From the NCBI GenBank assembly GCA_965246835.1, contig CBDFFQ010000001.1, positions 62,001 to 126,000 of the forward strand: 64,000 bases of DNA, read 5' to 3'. The DNA is from JANPPS01 sp965246835 (GTDB lineage: Bacteria; Pseudomonadota; Alphaproteobacteria; Acetobacterales; Acetobacteraceae). The position numbers and the translations under genes are program-made. A model generated the notes under the pieces. The model was not told the DNA's origin. It worked only from the letters and a program-made list of their open reading frames with translations, and searched no databases. Below are positions 62,837-64,000 of this stretch, in pieces; position 1 is the stretch's first letter; each line of letters begins with the position of its first letter.

Positions 62837-63697
62837 TCAGCGCGGCGTCAGATCGAGCTTGAACCACTGCATCGACAGCCGGGCCAGGGTGCCGTCCGCC
62901 TTGGCCGCATCGAGGGCGCCGTCGAACAGCGCCACCAGGTCCGGATCGGTCTTGCGGACGCCGATGCCGGAGCCGATGCCGATCGTGCCGCCGGTGAAGC
63001 CGGGGCCGGTGAACACGAGATCCTTGCCCTCCGGCTTGTCCATCGCGGCCTGCACCACGGCGGCGGACAGCAGCGCGGCATCGACCCGGCCGGACGAGAG
63101 ATCGAGCAACGTCTCGTCGGACGTCTTGTAGGTGCGCAGCTCCACCACGCCCTTCAGGTAGGTGTTGGCGAAATCCGCCTGGATCGTGCTGACCTGCACA
63201 CCCAGCACCTTGCCCTTCAGCCGCGCCTTGATGGCGTCGATCGCGGCCTGCGAGCCCGCTTCGTCACGCGTCAGGTTGAAGCGCCCGCCATTGCCCGGCA
63301 ACGCCTCGAGCCCGCCGCCCTTCAATGTAACAAGCTGGCTGGGGCTGGCGAGGTAGGGCTGGGTGAAATCGATCACCTCGCGCCGCTTCGCCGTGATGGA
63401 CATGCCGGCGATGATCGCGTCGAACTTGCCGCCGTTGAGGCCCGGGAGGATGCCGTCCCAATTCTGCGCCACGATCTCGCACTTCGCGTTCATGCGGCGG
63501 CAGAGATCGTTCGCAAGGTCGATCTCGAACCCGGCCAGCGTGCCGTCGGGCTTGGTGAAGTTGTAGGGCGGGAACGCGCCCTCGGTCGCGATGCGGATCA
63601 CCGGCCACTCCTTCGCCACCGCACCAGGCGCAATCCCCGCCAACAGCGCGCACACCGCCAACCCCACGATGCCTGCCCGCCGACCTGTCTTAACCAT
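62837..63697 (-). CDS. Periplasmic amino-acid-binding protein
   Basis: The protein has 286 residues from MVKTGRRAGIVGLAVCALLA, a signal peptide ending at AVAKE; GGAG lies 9 nt upstream within putA. Family 3 solute-binding segments: IRIATEGAFPPYNFTKPDG, GFEIDLANDLCRRM, WDGILPGLNGGKFDAII and MSITAKRREVIDFTQPY. The lysine/arginine/ornithine/histidine group fits best. The start overlaps the putA stop by 8 bp, so uptake and proline catabolism are coupled in expression; the ligand could be proline, glutamate or a basic amino acid. Confidence 0.9.
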   Translation of the reverse strand: MVKTGRRAGIVGLAVCALLAGIAPGAVAKEWPVIRIATEGAFPPYNFTKPDGTLAGFEIDLANDLCRRMNAKCEIVAQNWDGILPGLNGGKFDAIIAGMSITAKRREVIDFTQPYLASPSQLVTLKGGGLEALPGNGGRFNLTRDEAGSQAAIDAIKARLKGKVLGVQVSTIQADFANTYLKGVVELRTYKTSDETLLDLSSGRVDAALLSAAVVQAAMDKPEGKDLVFTGPGFTGGTIGIGSGIGVRKTDPDLVALFDGALDAAKADGTLARLSMQWFKLDLTPR

Positions 63698-63998
63698 GCT
63701 TTTGCTCTCCTTCGATGTTGTTGGTATCCGACGCCAGCAGCGCGGCATTGCCGCCGGCCGCCGCGGTGTTGACGGTCACCACACGCTCATGCGTGAAGCG
63801 CCGCACATAGTCAGGGCCACCCGCCTTGGGCCCGGTGCCCGACAGCCCGTGACCGCCGAAGGGCTGCGTGCCGACCACGGCGCCGATCATGGACCGGTTC
63901 ACGTAGGCATTGCCGGCCGGGACACGGGCCAGCACATGCGCCACGAAGCCGTCGTTGCGGCTCTGTACACCGAGCGTAAGGCCGTAGCCGGAGCCGGC
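63690..63998 (-). CDS. putA: PutA proline utilization protein, 3' end
   Basis: The C-terminal 102 residues of an aldehyde dehydrogenase domain are seen, reading in from the window edge (GSGYGLTLGVQSRNDGFVAHV). Then come RVPAGNAYVNRSMIGAVVGTQPFGGHGLSGTGPKAGG and YVRRFTHERVVTVNTAAAGG. This matches the end of PutA, which oxidises proline to glutamate via P5C. The upstream part lies outside. A short polar tail (SDTNNIEGEQKHG) follows. A stand-alone P5C dehydrogenase is a possible alternative. Confidence 0.85.
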   Translation of the reverse strand, partial: AGSGYGLTLGVQSRNDGFVAHVLARVPAGNAYVNRSMIGAVVGTQPFGGHGLSGTGPKAGGPDYVRRFTHERVVTVNTAAAGGNAALLASDTNNIEGEQKHG

Positions 63999-64000
63999 GA

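Overview
The window is 64 kb of GC-rich, gene-dense DNA from an alphaproteobacterium. The best fit is Rhodospirillales, probably Acetobacteraceae; this is an inference from gene content and order, not a database result. The evidence is the syntenic block dusB-ntrB-ntrC-ntrY-ntrX-dat-hfq-hflX, the fused ispDF and aroKB genes, the aroK/aroB-xerD-accA neighbourhood, PEP-CTERM surface proteins and a selenocysteine formate dehydrogenase. Most genes overlap or nearly touch, starts are often GTG or TTG, and intergenic gaps are short.

Layout. 0-7 kb: the end of recG, a vapBC toxin-antitoxin pair, metI-metQ without metN, aroKB, a mini membrane protein with xerD, and accA. 7.1-9.7 kb: an AT-richer accessory island between core genes, holding a divergent GTP cyclohydrolase II overlapped with a SLATT-like two-helix membrane protein, and an AlbA_2/Schlafen-type protein just upstream. 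9.8-21 kb: the nitrogen-regulation block (NtrBC, NtrYX) with dusB, D-amino-acid transaminase, hfq and hflX, and ispDF facing the other way. 21-24 kb: a PEP-CTERM protein and a LuxR regulator. 24.5-28 kb: a formate dehydrogenase alpha gene read through an in-frame UGA with a SECIS-like hairpin. 28-35 kb: GAF-PDZ protein, DsbA-family protein, an exported unknown, a spore-photoproduct-lyase-like radical SAM protein, exonuclease III, four tiny envelope proteins and epmA. 35-42 kb: a second PEP-CTERM protein, Lhr-type helicase, PdeM nuclease, photolyase, a phosphatase, and selC (tRNA-Sec), which matches the UGA in the formate dehydrogenase gene. 42-49 kb: GH15 enzyme, DEAD-box helicase, glutaryl-CoA dehydrogenase, RNA m5U methyltransferase, GNAT. 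49-50.2 kb: eleven tandem copies of a 109-bp unit carrying an inverted repeat. 50-64 kb: YeiH-like exporter, MscL, DUF1330, peroxidase-like protein, acyl-CoA ligase, a 622-residue unknown with an ELM1 homologue, RhlE-type helicase, serA, Sco1/PCuAC copper delivery, and a polar amino-acid ABC transporter overlapped with the 3' end of putA.

The most promising candidate for an undescribed system is the 7.1-9.7 kb island. The cyclohydrolase keeps its zinc cysteines and catalytic Asp/Arg, but its equivalent of E. coli RibA Tyr105 is Met. From memory of work on Streptomyces paralogues, that change diverts the product from the riboflavin precursor to a formylamino-pyrimidine nucleotide. Coupling to a SLATT-type membrane protein suggests a nucleotide-signal and membrane-effector conflict system. 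That is a hypothesis. Gene calls are strong across most of the window; weaker points are alternative starts, short lipoproteins and regulatory hairpins, which carry lower confidence.
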